Positions 33,121 to 40,076 of a stretch of DNA of 40,076 nucleotides are shown in pieces. Both the position numbers and the translations under genes were made by a program. Each line of letters opens with the position of its first letter. The stretch's first letter is position 1. The notes below the pieces were generated by a model. The model was not told where the DNA came from and ran no database searches. It saw only the letters and a program-made list of their open reading frames with translations. Source of the DNA: Geobacteraceae bacterium (GTDB taxonomy: Bacteria > Desulfobacterota > Desulfuromonadia > Geobacterales > Geobacteraceae); contig WSYB01000021.1 of NCBI GenBank assembly GCA_009773645.1, positions 26,715-66,790 of the forward strand, given 5' to 3'.

Positions 33121-34864
33121 TTACAGCCGCCTCAAGCTGGGCCGCGAGCCGCGCATCGAGTCTCTTCAACCTGGGCACGATCGCCTGGGCGGAAGCGACG
33201 TCACCGAGCTGAATCAGTGCCAGCCCTGCGTTGTAGAGGGCATTGGGATATCCCGGCGCCATCTGAGCGGCCAGTGTGAAAAAATAGAGCGCCTGCAGCG
33301 GCTTTCCCTGCCGAAACAGCGCCGTGCCCAGATTGTCGTAGGGGAGATAATAATCCGGCCGCAGCTTGATCGCCTCCTTTAACGTCTGCTCCGCCTCACC
33401 CCAGCGCCCCGCATCGGCGTAAGCGGTTGCCAGGGTCAGATAATTGCGCTGATTGTGAGGGGCTTTGCGGACATTGTCCCGGGCAAAGGCGATGGTGTCG
33501 GCCCACAGGGAATTGCGCTGCCAGGTCAGAACGGAAAAGATCAGGATGACCAGACAGGTCAGCGCGGTCCTCACCCGGACGCGCGGAACCCGGCGCAAAA
33601 GCTCCGGCACCACGAGCGCAAAACCGAACATCGTCATGTAGAGGCGGTGCTCCATCACCGCATCGAGGGGGATGACCGTGGATTCCACCGAAAGAGTCAG
33701 AAAGAACCAGAAGATGCCGAAGGAGACGAGCGGCAGCTTTTTCCGCACGTACACCGCCAGACAGAACAGCAGCAGCAGGCCAAGGAAGGCCGCCGCCGTC
33801 TGCAGAGTTACGATCTCGCCGACCAGTGGGTAGCCGTAGTCGAAAACCTGCCCGTACGGGAGAAAGAGGAGACGGAGGTAGAGCCACAACACCGAGAACT
33901 CCGTCGCCAGGTAGACGAGCCGTAAATTCGCGGGGGGCTTGGCAAGGGTGACGGGGGCGGGCGCTTTCGCAGCTTTTGCAGCTTCAGCGGCCGGCTTTTC
34001 AGCGGCCGGGGCCACAGCGGCCTTTGTCCAGTACTGAGCCCTCACCTCATCCTTGAGGACTGACGCCTCACTGCCGATCTGCCGGTAGGAAATCAAGCAG
34101 GTCACCAGCAGAAAGGGGACGAGATAGACCAGGAGCGAGGAGCGAGGAACAAGGAACGAGGAACAGTGAGCAGTGAATTTGCCGGTTCCCGCTTCCCGGC
34201 CTTTCCCGCTTCCCGGCCTTTCCCGGTTCCCGAAAAAAAGATCGACCATCACCAGCGCCACCGGGAGCACCGCCGCATTCTGCTTGGTGCCCAAGGCGAG
34301 AACGCCGCTGGCGATGGAAAGCCCATAGAAAGCCAGGTGGCGGAGTGAGAAGAAACGTTCCCCCCCTTGGAGCCTCTCCCTGGCCACCATGAAGAGAAGG
34401 ATCGACAGGAAGAAAAAAAGTCCGCACAGGCTCGCCATGCGCTGCACGATATAGTTGACCGCCTGGGTCTGGAGCGGATGGGCCAGAAAAATGAGCGCCC
34501 CGGCCGCCGGTAAAAAGCCGGGAAGCGGGAAGCGGGAAGCGGGAAGCGGGGACCAAAATACCCTCTTCAATATCAGATAGATGATGAAGGAGGTGAGGAT
34601 GTGGATGGCGATATTGACCAGATGAAAACCGTAAGGCTCCAGCTCCCCGAAATGATAGTTGAGGGCAAAGGAAAGGTACGCGACACCGCGCGGCCCGGCA
34701 ATCCCGCTGAAGGCCCCGGGGAGATCGCGAATGGAAAGGTTGTCGATTATATTCTGAATATCGTCGAAAAGCCAGGGGATGTGCAACGTCCTGGAATAGA
34801 GCAGGCTTCCCACTGCGACGAGCACGATAAAACAGGCGATGTCACGCCACCGGTTGTTCATCAT
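33104..34864 (-). CDS. Multi-pass membrane protein with C-terminal TPRs
   Basis: Predicted 586-residue inner-membrane protein. Several spans from residue 8 to about 455 include the conserved FLAHPLQTQAVNYIVQRMASL near 128, typical of a TMTC/DUF1736-like, GT-C-style family, and VIPLDAVMEHRLYM near 400. The C-terminal 115 residues carry about three TPRs (RNYLTLATAYADAGRWGEAE, PDYYLPYDNLGTALFRQGK, PNALYNAGLALIQLGD). Uniquely, heptamer DNA lies inside the gene in frame: one insertion encodes SPLPASRFPLPG near 105 and another encodes GNRERPGSGKGREAGTGK plus a serine-rich stretch near 215-240. Both fall in loops between spans. GAGGT precedes two adjacent ATGs. The stop also comes from a repeat. A role in protein or glycan modification is plausible but unproven. 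Confidence 0.9.
   Translation of the reverse strand: MMNNRWRDIACFIVLVAVGSLLYSRTLHIPWLFDDIQNIIDNLSIRDLPGAFSGIAGPRGVAYLSFALNYHFGELEPYGFHLVNIAIHILTSFIIYLILKRVFWSPLPASRFPLPGFLPAAGALIFLAHPLQTQAVNYIVQRMASLCGLFFFLSILLFMVARERLQGGERFFSLRHLAFYGLSIASGVLALGTKQNAAVLPVALVMVDLFFGNRERPGSGKGREAGTGKFTAHCSSFLVPRSSLLVYLVPFLLVTCLISYRQIGSEASVLKDEVRAQYWTKAAVAPAAEKPAAEAAKAAKAPAPVTLAKPPANLRLVYLATEFSVLWLYLRLLFLPYGQVFDYGYPLVGEIVTLQTAAAFLGLLLLFCLAVYVRKKLPLVSFGIFWFFLTLSVESTVIPLDAVMEHRLYMTMFGFALVVPELLRRVPRVRVRTALTCLVILIFSVLTWQRNSLWADTIAFARDNVRKAPHNQRNYLTLATAYADAGRWGEAEQTLKEAIKLRPDYYLPYDNLGTALFRQGKPLQALYFFTLAAQMAPGYPNALYNAGLALIQLGDVASAQAIVPRLKRLDARLAAQLEAAVRAGKR
34131..34232. repeat. Heptamer insertion inside the TPR membrane gene
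   Basis: Three heptamer families are joined within coding DNA: GGAGCGA/GGAACAA units, then CAGTGAG/CAGTGAA units, then a C-rich TTCCCGG array with GGCCTTT spacers. On the minus strand it stays open and encodes GNRERPGSGKGREAGTGK followed by FTAHCSSFLVPRSSLLV. Confidence 0.9.
34518..34554. repeat. Second heptamer insertion inside the TPR membrane gene
   Basis: Five near-perfect units of CGGGAAG. On the minus strand they encode SPLPASRFPLPG between two membrane spans, with no frame break. Confidence 0.92.
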
Positions 34865-34880
34865 CTAGTACCTCTTTATT

Positions 34881-35052
34881 TCGGGATCGGGGATCGGGAC
34901 ATAAAATCCGGGATTCGGGACTCGGGATCCGGGATCCGGAAAGGCCTTTACTGTTCACGCTTCCCGGTTCCCGACCTTTCCCGGTTCCCGCTTCCCGTTT
35001 CCCGGTTCCCGGCCTTTACGCTTCCCGCTTCCCGGCCTTTCCCGCTTCCCGA
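34881..35052. repeat. Composite inverted heptamer array
   Basis: A CGGGATC/CGGGACT arm with the cassette ATAAAATCCGGGATTCGGGA, then GGAAAGGCCTTTAC, then CTTCCCG/GTTCCCG units. It fills the 151-bp gap between the GT4 and TPR genes and continues into the GT4 gene, encoding its final KDREAGKAGKREA and TAA stop. Confidence 0.93.
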
Positions 35053-36305
35053 TCCTTTACCAGCCGGTATATTTCCGCAAGTTCCTTCCCTCTGGCCAGC
35101 CAGGAATGGTCCCGTTCCGCCTTTTCCCGTACCCTTCCGGCCAGGTCCGCCATCCGGGGCTTATCCCGAATGAGGTCCGCTATCCGGGCGGCAAAGTCGG
35201 CGGCGTCTCCGTACCTGGCATAGACCCCGGTATCGCCGAGAATCTCGCGGTTTACCGGGGTGTCGAACACCACGGTGGGAAGCCCGCAGGCCATGTAATT
35301 CAGAAGCTTGCCGTTTGCTTCGCTTAGGGATATCTTCGGAGAGACGGCAATATCGCCGGCGGAGAGGTAAACGGGTGCCCTGGCATAGTCGATCCTGCCG
35401 GTAAAGGTTATGGAGCCGCCGACTCCGGCTTCTTCGGCCTTTTGCCGGTATTTCCCATCGGGAAAGCCCATTATCAGAAAGTGCAGGGACACCCCCGCCT
35501 CCTTGAGCATCCTGATCGCCTCCAGCAGCAGATCAATCCCCTGATACCGGTTAAGGACCCCCAGGAAAACCGCTACCGGCTTGTCCAGCGGAAGCCCCAA
35601 CTCCCTGCGGGCGGCCTCCCCGGGGAACGGCCTGAACTCGTCGGTGTCGACTCCATCCATCACCCCCCTGACGCCGTCATTGCCGGCCCCCCGGTTTTCC
35701 CTGAGCTCTCGGGCTCCTGCGCCGGAACTGGTGATGATGAAATCGGCCCGCCGGTTGATGAACCTCTCCAGGTGCCGGAAAAGGCCGTACAGCATCGACC
35801 CCCGCCTGATAAAACCATGATCGAGCATCTCCGCCGTAAGGCTCCCCTGACAGTCGAATACCAGGGGAACGGACAGCAGCCTTCGGAGAAACAGACCGAT
35901 GAACGCCCCTTCGTGGAGGTGGGCGTGGAGGATATCGGGCTTGAAAAGCCTCGCCGCCGTGAGCGCCCGGCATAGCAGGATCATATCCAGATAGGGCTTG
36001 TGCCAGGACGGCCCGGCGGCAAGCTTCTTATACCAGGGCACCGCCGGAATGCGGTAGGTGGGTATCCCGGGCATGTCGCGGCCTATATGGTAGGTGACAA
36101 TGCGGACCTCGTGGCCGAGCCGGATAAGGGCGCGGGCTTCCTCGTAGATGCGGACATGGCAGCCGCGGTCGGCAAAGTACGGGGTCGGCGCCAGCATGAG
36201 GACGCGGAGAGGGCCGGGAAGCGGGATCCGGGAAGCGGGATCCGGGGTCCGGGAAGCGGGATTCGGGAAGCGGGAAGCGGGATCCGGGAGAAATGCTTCA
36301 GACAT
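35016..36305 (-). CDS. GT4 glycosyltransferase with repeat-encoded ends
   Basis: Predicted 429-residue GT-B enzyme. LRVLMLAPTPYFADRGCHVRIYEEARAL is the first acceptor-domain strand and loop; DILHAHLHEGAFIGLFL near 120, DGVDTDEFRPF near 215, VAVFLGVLNRYQGIDLLLEAI near 240 and SPKISLSEANGKLLNYMACGLPTVVFDT near 340-368 (donor-site E) are diagnostic. Residues 6-32 are translated heptamer repeat (LPDPASR, FPNPASR, TPDPASR, IPLPGP). No ATG, GTG or TTG lies between this repeat and the conserved LRVL strand, so the start must be the ATG at 36305 (AAGGGG seven bases upstream) or at 36311. The C-terminus is also repeat-encoded. The gene overlaps the end of the S23-family gene by 8 bp. Confidence 0.92.
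   Translation of the reverse strand: MSEAFLPDPASRFPNPASRTPDPASRIPLPGPLRVLMLAPTPYFADRGCHVRIYEEARALIRLGHEVRIVTYHIGRDMPGIPTYRIPAVPWYKKLAAGPSWHKPYLDMILLCRALTAARLFKPDILHAHLHEGAFIGLFLRRLLSVPLVFDCQGSLTAEMLDHGFIRRGSMLYGLFRHLERFINRRADFIITSSGAGARELRENRGAGNDGVRGVMDGVDTDEFRPFPGEAARRELGLPLDKPVAVFLGVLNRYQGIDLLLEAIRMLKEAGVSLHFLIMGFPDGKYRQKAEEAGVGGSITFTGRIDYARAPVYLSAGDIAVSPKISLSEANGKLLNYMACGLPTVVFDTPVNREILGDTGVYARYGDAADFAARIADLIRDKPRMADLAGRVREKAERDHSWLARGKELAEIYRLVKDREAGKAGKREA
36214..36290. repeat. Heptamer array encoding a GT4 N-terminus
   Basis: Eleven 7-bp CGGGANN-type units (77 bp) lie inside the 5' end of the GT4 gene. The minus-strand frame has no stop and no start codon and encodes 7-residue repeats rich in Pro, Ala, Ser and Arg. 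Confidence 0.93.
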
Positions 36306-36663
36306 TAGCATTCCCCTTGGTCCGGTAATGCCGAATGAGGCCGTTTAGCATTTGTTTTATCGCTAGAACTCGATGTGCCGTCTCCGTATGATTGTCGCCA
36401 AACCCCAGCCGTTCCGCAATGATGAGCTGCGTTTCCAATTCAGCGGCGGACCCGAGCGCGATAAATAGAAACTGAACGAATTCCTTGCTCGTATTTCTCG
36501 CAGCTCCTTCGGCAATATTCGAAGGGATCGAAACTGCCGCCCTTCGCATCTGGCCCGTCAAACCGTACACCTCTTCCCTGGGAAACGATGCCGACAGCCG
36601 GTATATCTCGGTAACCAGGTCGATACTGTTTTTCCAGACATCCAGTTCTTTGTGATCTTTCAT
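36298..36663 (-). CDS. Four-helix-bundle protein, S23/IVS family
   Basis: Predicted 121-residue protein of the S23 ribosomal-intervening-sequence family, a four-helix bundle whose pentamers are thought to bind nucleic acid; the same fold includes the Avd accessory protein of diversity-generating retroelements. ELDVWKNSIDLVTEIYRLSASFP near the start, TGQMRRAAVSIPSNIAEGAARNTSKEFVQFLFIALGSAAELETQL through the middle, and a final helix are all typical, and the length is normal. ATG at 36663 is used; GTG at 36666 is one codon upstream. No rRNA gene or reverse transcriptase is nearby. It overlaps the start of the GT4 gene. Such genes are frequent between unrelated operons; the function here is unknown. 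Confidence 0.92.
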   Translation of the reverse strand: MKDHKELDVWKNSIDLVTEIYRLSASFPREEVYGLTGQMRRAAVSIPSNIAEGAARNTSKEFVQFLFIALGSAAELETQLIIAERLGFGDNHTETAHRVLAIKQMLNGLIRHYRTKGNANV

Positions 36664-36678
36664 CACTCAACACCATTT

Positions 36679-36859
36679 CGGGATCCGGGAACCGGGAACT
36701 TAAAATCCGGGACTCGGGACTCGGGAAGCGGGATCCGGAAAGGCCTTTACGCTTCACGGTTCCCGGCCTCTCACGCTTCCCGCTTCCCGGCCTTTACACT
36801 TCCCGCTTCCCGGCCTCTCACGCTTCCCGGCCTTTCCCGGTTCCCGCTTCCCGGCCTTT
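36679..36859. repeat. Composite inverted heptamer array
   Basis: A G-rich arm containing ACTTAAAATCCGGGACTCGG, then GGAAAGGCCTTTAC, then C-rich CTTCCCG/CGGCCTTT units. It fills the gap between the S23 gene and the DPM1-like gene and encodes the last 13 residues (KGREAGTGKGREA) and TGA stop of the latter. Confidence 0.93.
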
Positions 36860-37798
36860 CAGATTCACCGTTTCCCTTACCACATAGATCGGCTTTGCCT
36901 GGGCTTCGTAATAGGTCCGGGCGTTCAGCTCGCCGAGGAGCCCCAGGACGATGAACTGCACCCCCATGAAGAGGAGGAAGGCGGTAAGGATCAAGAGGGG
37001 ATTCCTGTTCATGCTGGTATGTTCGAACAGCTTCATGTAGATGGTGACGCCGCCGCTCAAGGCTCCGGCCAGGAGGGTGTACACCCCCCACTTGCCGAAA
37101 AGCTGGATCGGTTTGGTGGAGTAAGTGAGGAGGAACTTCACCGTCATCAGGTCGAGAACGACCCGCATGGTGCGGGAGATGCCGTATTTGCTCTTGCCGT
37201 AAAGCCTCGGATGGTGTTTTACCGGCAGCTCGGTCACCTTGGCCCCCACCTGGGAAGCGAGCGCCGGCACAAACCGGTGCATCTCCCCGTAGAGGTTTAT
37301 CCCCTCCAGCACCTCACGGCGGTACGCCTTGAGAGTACAGCCGTAGTCGTGGAGATGGACGCCGGTCAGCCTGGAGATGAGGAGATTGGCGAGTATTGAG
37401 GGTAGTTTGCGATTAACGAAGGTGTCCCTGCGCTCCCTGCGCCACCCCGAAACCACGTCGTACCCCTCCTCGATCTTTGCCAGAAGCAGCGGTATATCGG
37501 TCGGGTCGTTCTGCAGGTCACCATCCATGGGGACGACGACCCGGCCGGTGGCGGCATTAAAACCGGCAGCCATGGCGGCAGTCTGGCCGAAGTTGCGCCG
37601 GAAGCGAATCACCTTGACCTGCGGGTCCCGCCGGGCAAGGTCGCGCAAAAGCTCAAAGGAGCCGTCGAGAGAGCCGTCATCGACCATTATAAGCTCGTAA
37701 GCGAGGCCGCTCTCCGCCAACGCAGCATTCACCTTGCCATACAGGGCCGGGATGTTTTCTTCCTCGTTGAATATGGGCACCACGATGCTTAAGTCCAC
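36818..37798 (-). CDS. GT2, polyprenyl-phosphate sugar synthase-like
   Basis: Predicted 326-residue membrane-linked GT2 enzyme of the DPM1/GtrB/ArnC type, which loads a sugar onto polyprenyl phosphate. SIVVPIFNEEENIPALYGKV opens the protein; LIMVDDGSLDGSFE near 38 and VVVPMDGDLQNDPTDIP near 88 hold the metal site; FRRNFGQTAAMAAGF near 68 is family-specific. Two C-terminal membrane spans follow (LLAGALSGGVTIYMKLF and LLILTAFLLFMGVQFIVLGLLG). The start is GTG with AAGGTG six bases upstream. The last 13 residues are heptamer-derived. It may feed a GT-C enzyme such as the neighbouring TPR membrane protein (inference). Confidence 0.94.
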   Translation of the reverse strand: MDLSIVVPIFNEEENIPALYGKVNAALAESGLAYELIMVDDGSLDGSFELLRDLARRDPQVKVIRFRRNFGQTAAMAAGFNAATGRVVVPMDGDLQNDPTDIPLLLAKIEEGYDVVSGWRRERRDTFVNRKLPSILANLLISRLTGVHLHDYGCTLKAYRREVLEGINLYGEMHRFVPALASQVGAKVTELPVKHHPRLYGKSKYGISRTMRVVLDLMTVKFLLTYSTKPIQLFGKWGVYTLLAGALSGGVTIYMKLFEHTSMNRNPLLILTAFLLFMGVQFIVLGLLGELNARTYYEAQAKPIYVVRETVNLKGREAGTGKGREA

Positions 37799-37813
37799 GT
37801 ATTACACCTTTTT

Positions 37814-37921
37814 CGGGAACCGGGAAAGGCCGGGACTCGGGATCCGGGAACCGGGAACCGGGAACCGCAAAAGCCTTTACGCTTCCCGCTTCCCGGCCTT
37901 TCCCGGTTCCCGGTTCCCGGC
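37814..37921. repeat. Composite inverted heptamer array
   Basis: CGGGAAC and CGGGACT units, then GCAAAAGCCTTTAC, then CTTCCCG and GTTCCCG units. It fills the gap between the spermidine-synthase-like gene and the GT2 gene. The unique TAG stop at 37923 lies directly beside it. Confidence 0.93.
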
Positions 37922-37922
37922 T

Positions 37923-39524
37923 CTAAATAATCATGTCCCATTCGGTATTTTTCAGAATGCCCTGTCTGATTCTCTCCTTCAACCAGACATCATAAAAATC
38001 GATGGGATTGTAATCGTCTGTAAGGACAATCGCGGGAGTTTCCCGGGGGAACTGGAACGTTTTGCCCCTGAATTCACGCACCGCGGCCGCCAGGGGATGG
38101 ACGGGGAATTTCCTGAACAGTTCGGGGCTTATGGGAGGTAAAGCATGGTTGCAGGCGATGACGGTGAGATTCCCAACCCCCTCCCGCTCTTCCGGTTCGA
38201 AATTCGGGTAGAGTTCCACTGTGGCAAAGATATCTCTCAATGTCTTTATCACGGAAGCGGTCATAAAGGTCTCCTGCTTGATGCTCCCGATCAGGTTTAT
38301 TGCCAGTATGCCGGTACCCGTCAAATGCCCGTTGATAAGCTGCAAAGCCTCCCTGCTGAGCACATGGCCGGGGGTGGTATCGCCGTTAAAGACATCCAGG
38401 ATCACGTAGTCGTATCTCTTGCCGGTTGTATTCAGATGGTAGCGGGCATCTTCCACGATCACGTCGCCGGAAACAGAAAAGCCGAAATACTTTCTCGCTA
38501 TTTCGACGATATCAGGATTAATGTCCACGACATCGGTCCTGACCCCCATCTTTTCGTACCACATGGGAATCACTCCCGCCCCGAGACCGACGACGAGACA
38601 CTCCTTGCCGGCAGGGTTCATGCTGTAGGGAAGAAACTGCGAGTAGTAAGGGTATGCGTATACGGACAAACCATTGGCCATGTCTATGCCGCCCTGAATC
38701 AGGCCGTCAATGACGAGCTCCCTCGTATGCTTTTCCCGATATGAATAATCGAGCACCGTAAGTTTTCCGTAGAAATTCTCCTTGCTGAAAACCTTGGTTA
38801 CCGTGGTGCCGTTACTCATGACCTTCGATACCGGCCCCTCCCCGGAAGGCCATAAAAGGGGGATAACCAGCAGGGCCGTGAAATAATAGTTCTTTCTGAA
38901 GGTCAAAAAATAAATCACGGAGAGCGCGATGAGAACAGTCCCAACTGTGAGAAAAATTTGATTGACCTGAAAATAGGCGATCAACACGAACCCGGTGAAG
39001 ACAGTGCCGATAAAACTTCCCACGGTAGACAACGCATAGAAAAGCCCGACCGTCCTCCCGATATTTTTCATCTCCCGTGCTGCAATCTTGATGATGTATG
39101 GCGATACGCATCCAAGCAAAAACAGGGAAGGGCCGAAAAGTATGGTAGAACTGGCCAATGCCCCCACACGGAGCCCCATCGGGACGCACGCCTTGAGGAC
39201 CGTCCCTTTCAGTAACGGAATCAGTAACACAAAAAAGCCCGATAAAAGGATAATGCCATAGAGATAATCGGGCGTTTCCCTGCGGTCTGAAAATATCCCC
39301 CCCACCGCATACCCCGCCGATAAAGCCACCAGCGTAACGGCGATAAGAGAGGTCCATACAAACAGGCTGGCACCGAAAAAGGGGCCGATGACCCTGGAAC
39401 CGAGCACCTCGATAACCATCACCAGCGCACCACAGAACAAAGATGTAACCATGATGAAAAGAAGAAATGCAGCCGAATCCCCTTTTGCTCCCATTGTGCC
39501 CTTTCCATTCATAGCGTCTCCCAT
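37923..39524 (-). CDS. Membrane-anchored spermidine-synthase-like protein
   Basis: Predicted 533-residue protein. Residues about 20-225 contain seven or eight membrane spans; the rest is a cytoplasmic spermidine-synthase fold. ELVIDGLIQGGIDM near 272, CLVVGLGAGVIPMWYEKMG near 312 (SAM-type nucleotide loop), DVVDINPDIVEIARKYFG near 333 and YDYVILDVFNGDTTPGHVLS near 372 match polyamine synthase-type motifs. These membrane fusions are widespread, but their substrate is not settled, so aminopropyl transfer should not be assumed. ATG at 39524 is used; ATG at 39512 has a better GGGAG site five bases upstream and is a real alternative. Flanked on both sides by heptamer arrays. No other polyamine genes are nearby. 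Confidence 0.9.
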   Translation of the reverse strand: MGDAMNGKGTMGAKGDSAAFLLFIMVTSLFCGALVMVIEVLGSRVIGPFFGASLFVWTSLIAVTLVALSAGYAVGGIFSDRRETPDYLYGIILLSGFFVLLIPLLKGTVLKACVPMGLRVGALASSTILFGPSLFLLGCVSPYIIKIAAREMKNIGRTVGLFYALSTVGSFIGTVFTGFVLIAYFQVNQIFLTVGTVLIALSVIYFLTFRKNYYFTALLVIPLLWPSGEGPVSKVMSNGTTVTKVFSKENFYGKLTVLDYSYREKHTRELVIDGLIQGGIDMANGLSVYAYPYYSQFLPYSMNPAGKECLVVGLGAGVIPMWYEKMGVRTDVVDINPDIVEIARKYFGFSVSGDVIVEDARYHLNTTGKRYDYVILDVFNGDTTPGHVLSREALQLINGHLTGTGILAINLIGSIKQETFMTASVIKTLRDIFATVELYPNFEPEEREGVGNLTVIACNHALPPISPELFRKFPVHPLAAAVREFRGKTFQFPRETPAIVLTDDYNPIDFYDVWLKERIRQGILKNTEWDMII

Positions 39525-39532
39525 GATTAACC

Positions 39533-39654
39533 CCGGGACTCGGAAACTTAGAATCCGGGACTCGGGACTCGGGATCCGGAAAGGCCTTTACACATCCCGC
39601 TTCCCGGCCTTTCTCGCTTCCCGGCCTTTACGCTTCCCGCTTCCCGGCCTTTAA
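39533..39654. repeat. Composite inverted heptamer array
   Basis: A G-rich arm with AACTTAGAATCCGGGACTCG, then GGAAAGGCCTTTACAC, then C-rich CTTCCCG units. It supplies the TAA stop of the partial GT2 gene at 39651 and lies just before the spermidine-synthase-like gene. Confidence 0.93.
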
Positions 39655-40076
39655 GCCCGCCGTATAGTTACGTCTCCGCCCTCTGTGGCACTCCGCCGGA
39701 AACGGGGGAAGAGGAGTCCCCAGATGAGCCCCGCTCCATAGGCCAGATGCAGTGCCGGGAAGATCACCGGCAAAAGCGGGAGCGCCCCTCCAGGCCCTCT
39801 CGTCAGCGACTCGAACAGACTAAAAAACATGTCTGCTAGTGCATAGCATAAAAGCGGGAGATAGTAAACAGGCTTGTCCGCCAAGGGGAGCAGGGTGACG
39901 TAGAGGAGAAAGAGGGACGGGATGAAATTTACGAAACGTGGCTTGCCGCTGATCAGGGTCTGTTCCGCCCTCCCTCTGCCGTAGGTGAAGAGCTGGCGGG
40001 CAAATGCCGTGAATGTGGGGCGCTGGCTCCGGTAAACCGCCAGATCCGGGTCATGGATAAGCCGCAGTCCGCCCTT
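39651..40076 (-). CDS. Family 2 glycosyltransferase, C-terminal part (runs off edge)
   Basis: The frame is open from the window edge and encodes 141 residues. GGLRLIHDPDLAVYRSQRP then TFTAFARQLFTYGRGRAEQ is the characteristic post-catalytic region of ExoA-like membrane GT2 enzymes, followed by three membrane spans (FIPSLFLLYVTLLPLA, VYYLPLLCYALADMFFSLF, LPVIFPALHLAYGAGLIWGLLF). The catalytic N-terminus lies beyond 40076. A TTG at 39884 is not the true start because the protein homology continues upstream. The TAA stop is repeat-derived. Confidence 0.88.
   Translation of the reverse strand, partial: KGGLRLIHDPDLAVYRSQRPTFTAFARQLFTYGRGRAEQTLISGKPRFVNFIPSLFLLYVTLLPLADKPVYYLPLLCYALADMFFSLFESLTRGPGGALPLLPVIFPALHLAYGAGLIWGLLFPRFRRSATEGGDVTIRRA

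Noticed and set aside
36298-36663. S23/Avd-like protein as part of a diversity-generating retroelement
   Set aside because: No reverse transcriptase, template repeat or variable repeat is found in the window.

Overview
All supported genes lie on the minus strand, so this is one long, uniformly oriented surface-polysaccharide locus (O-antigen or exopolysaccharide type). It appears to come from a Gram-negative bacterium. I suspect a Desulfuromonadales/Geobacter-like host, because of the abundant short heptameric repeats, a sigma-54-type promoter candidate and a small exported protein ending in a tyrosine-terminated 'AGAFYRTSTGVLMVVY' tail; this assignment is an inference, not a match. No rRNA, tRNA, CRISPR array or complete insertion sequence was seen. 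Base composition is visibly mosaic: about 12-18 kb and 33-40 kb are GC-rich, about 4-11 kb is mixed, and about 20-30 kb is AT-rich, suggesting piecemeal acquisition.

Layout by position (transcription runs from high to low coordinates). 33-40 kb: a partial family-2 glycosyltransferase at the right edge, a membrane-anchored spermidine-synthase-like protein, a dolichyl-phosphate-mannose-synthase-like glycosyltransferase, a four-helix-bundle (S23/IVS) protein, a GT4 glycosyltransferase and a multi-pass TPR protein, all separated and partly invaded by CGGGANN heptamer arrays. 30-33 kb: two exported proteins, one a YVTN beta-propeller protein with a sigma-54-like promoter candidate, the other followed by a clear terminator. 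18-30 kb: an ABC-dependent polysaccharide export cluster, with Wzt at its 5' end and Wzm at its 3' end; between them lie a WbqC-like protein, two methyltransferases, a sulfotransferase, a DegT aminotransferase, a GT9, a membrane protein, a GT2 and a GT4. 12-17.6 kb: cysD, a cysN-cysC fusion and a three-gene SsuABC/TauABC-like transporter. 0-12 kb: more glycosyltransferases, including a 1055-residue multidomain enzyme, two methyltransferases, an exported beta-propeller hydrolase-like protein and an AAA/DUF4143 ATPase.

How the genes could work together: the glycosyltransferases build a glycan, the methyl- and sulfotransferases decorate or cap it, and Wzm/Wzt export it. CysD and the CysN-CysC fusion can make PAPS, the donor that the sulfotransferase at 26.2-27.0 kb needs, so the sulfur operon may serve a sulfated glycan. 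No initiating transferase, Wzx/Wzy pair or nucleotide-sugar synthesis genes (apart from the aminotransferase) are present.

The most unusual feature is a set of 7-bp tandem repeats (ACCTTTC, CGGGANN and relatives). They fill intergenic gaps as large inverted structures around an AAAGGCCTTT core, supply stop codons to many genes, and are translated inside two proteins as 7-residue repeats. A 182-bp MITE-like element with about 20-bp terminal inverted repeats sits between two methyltransferase genes, and two gene remnants lie between cysD and wzm.
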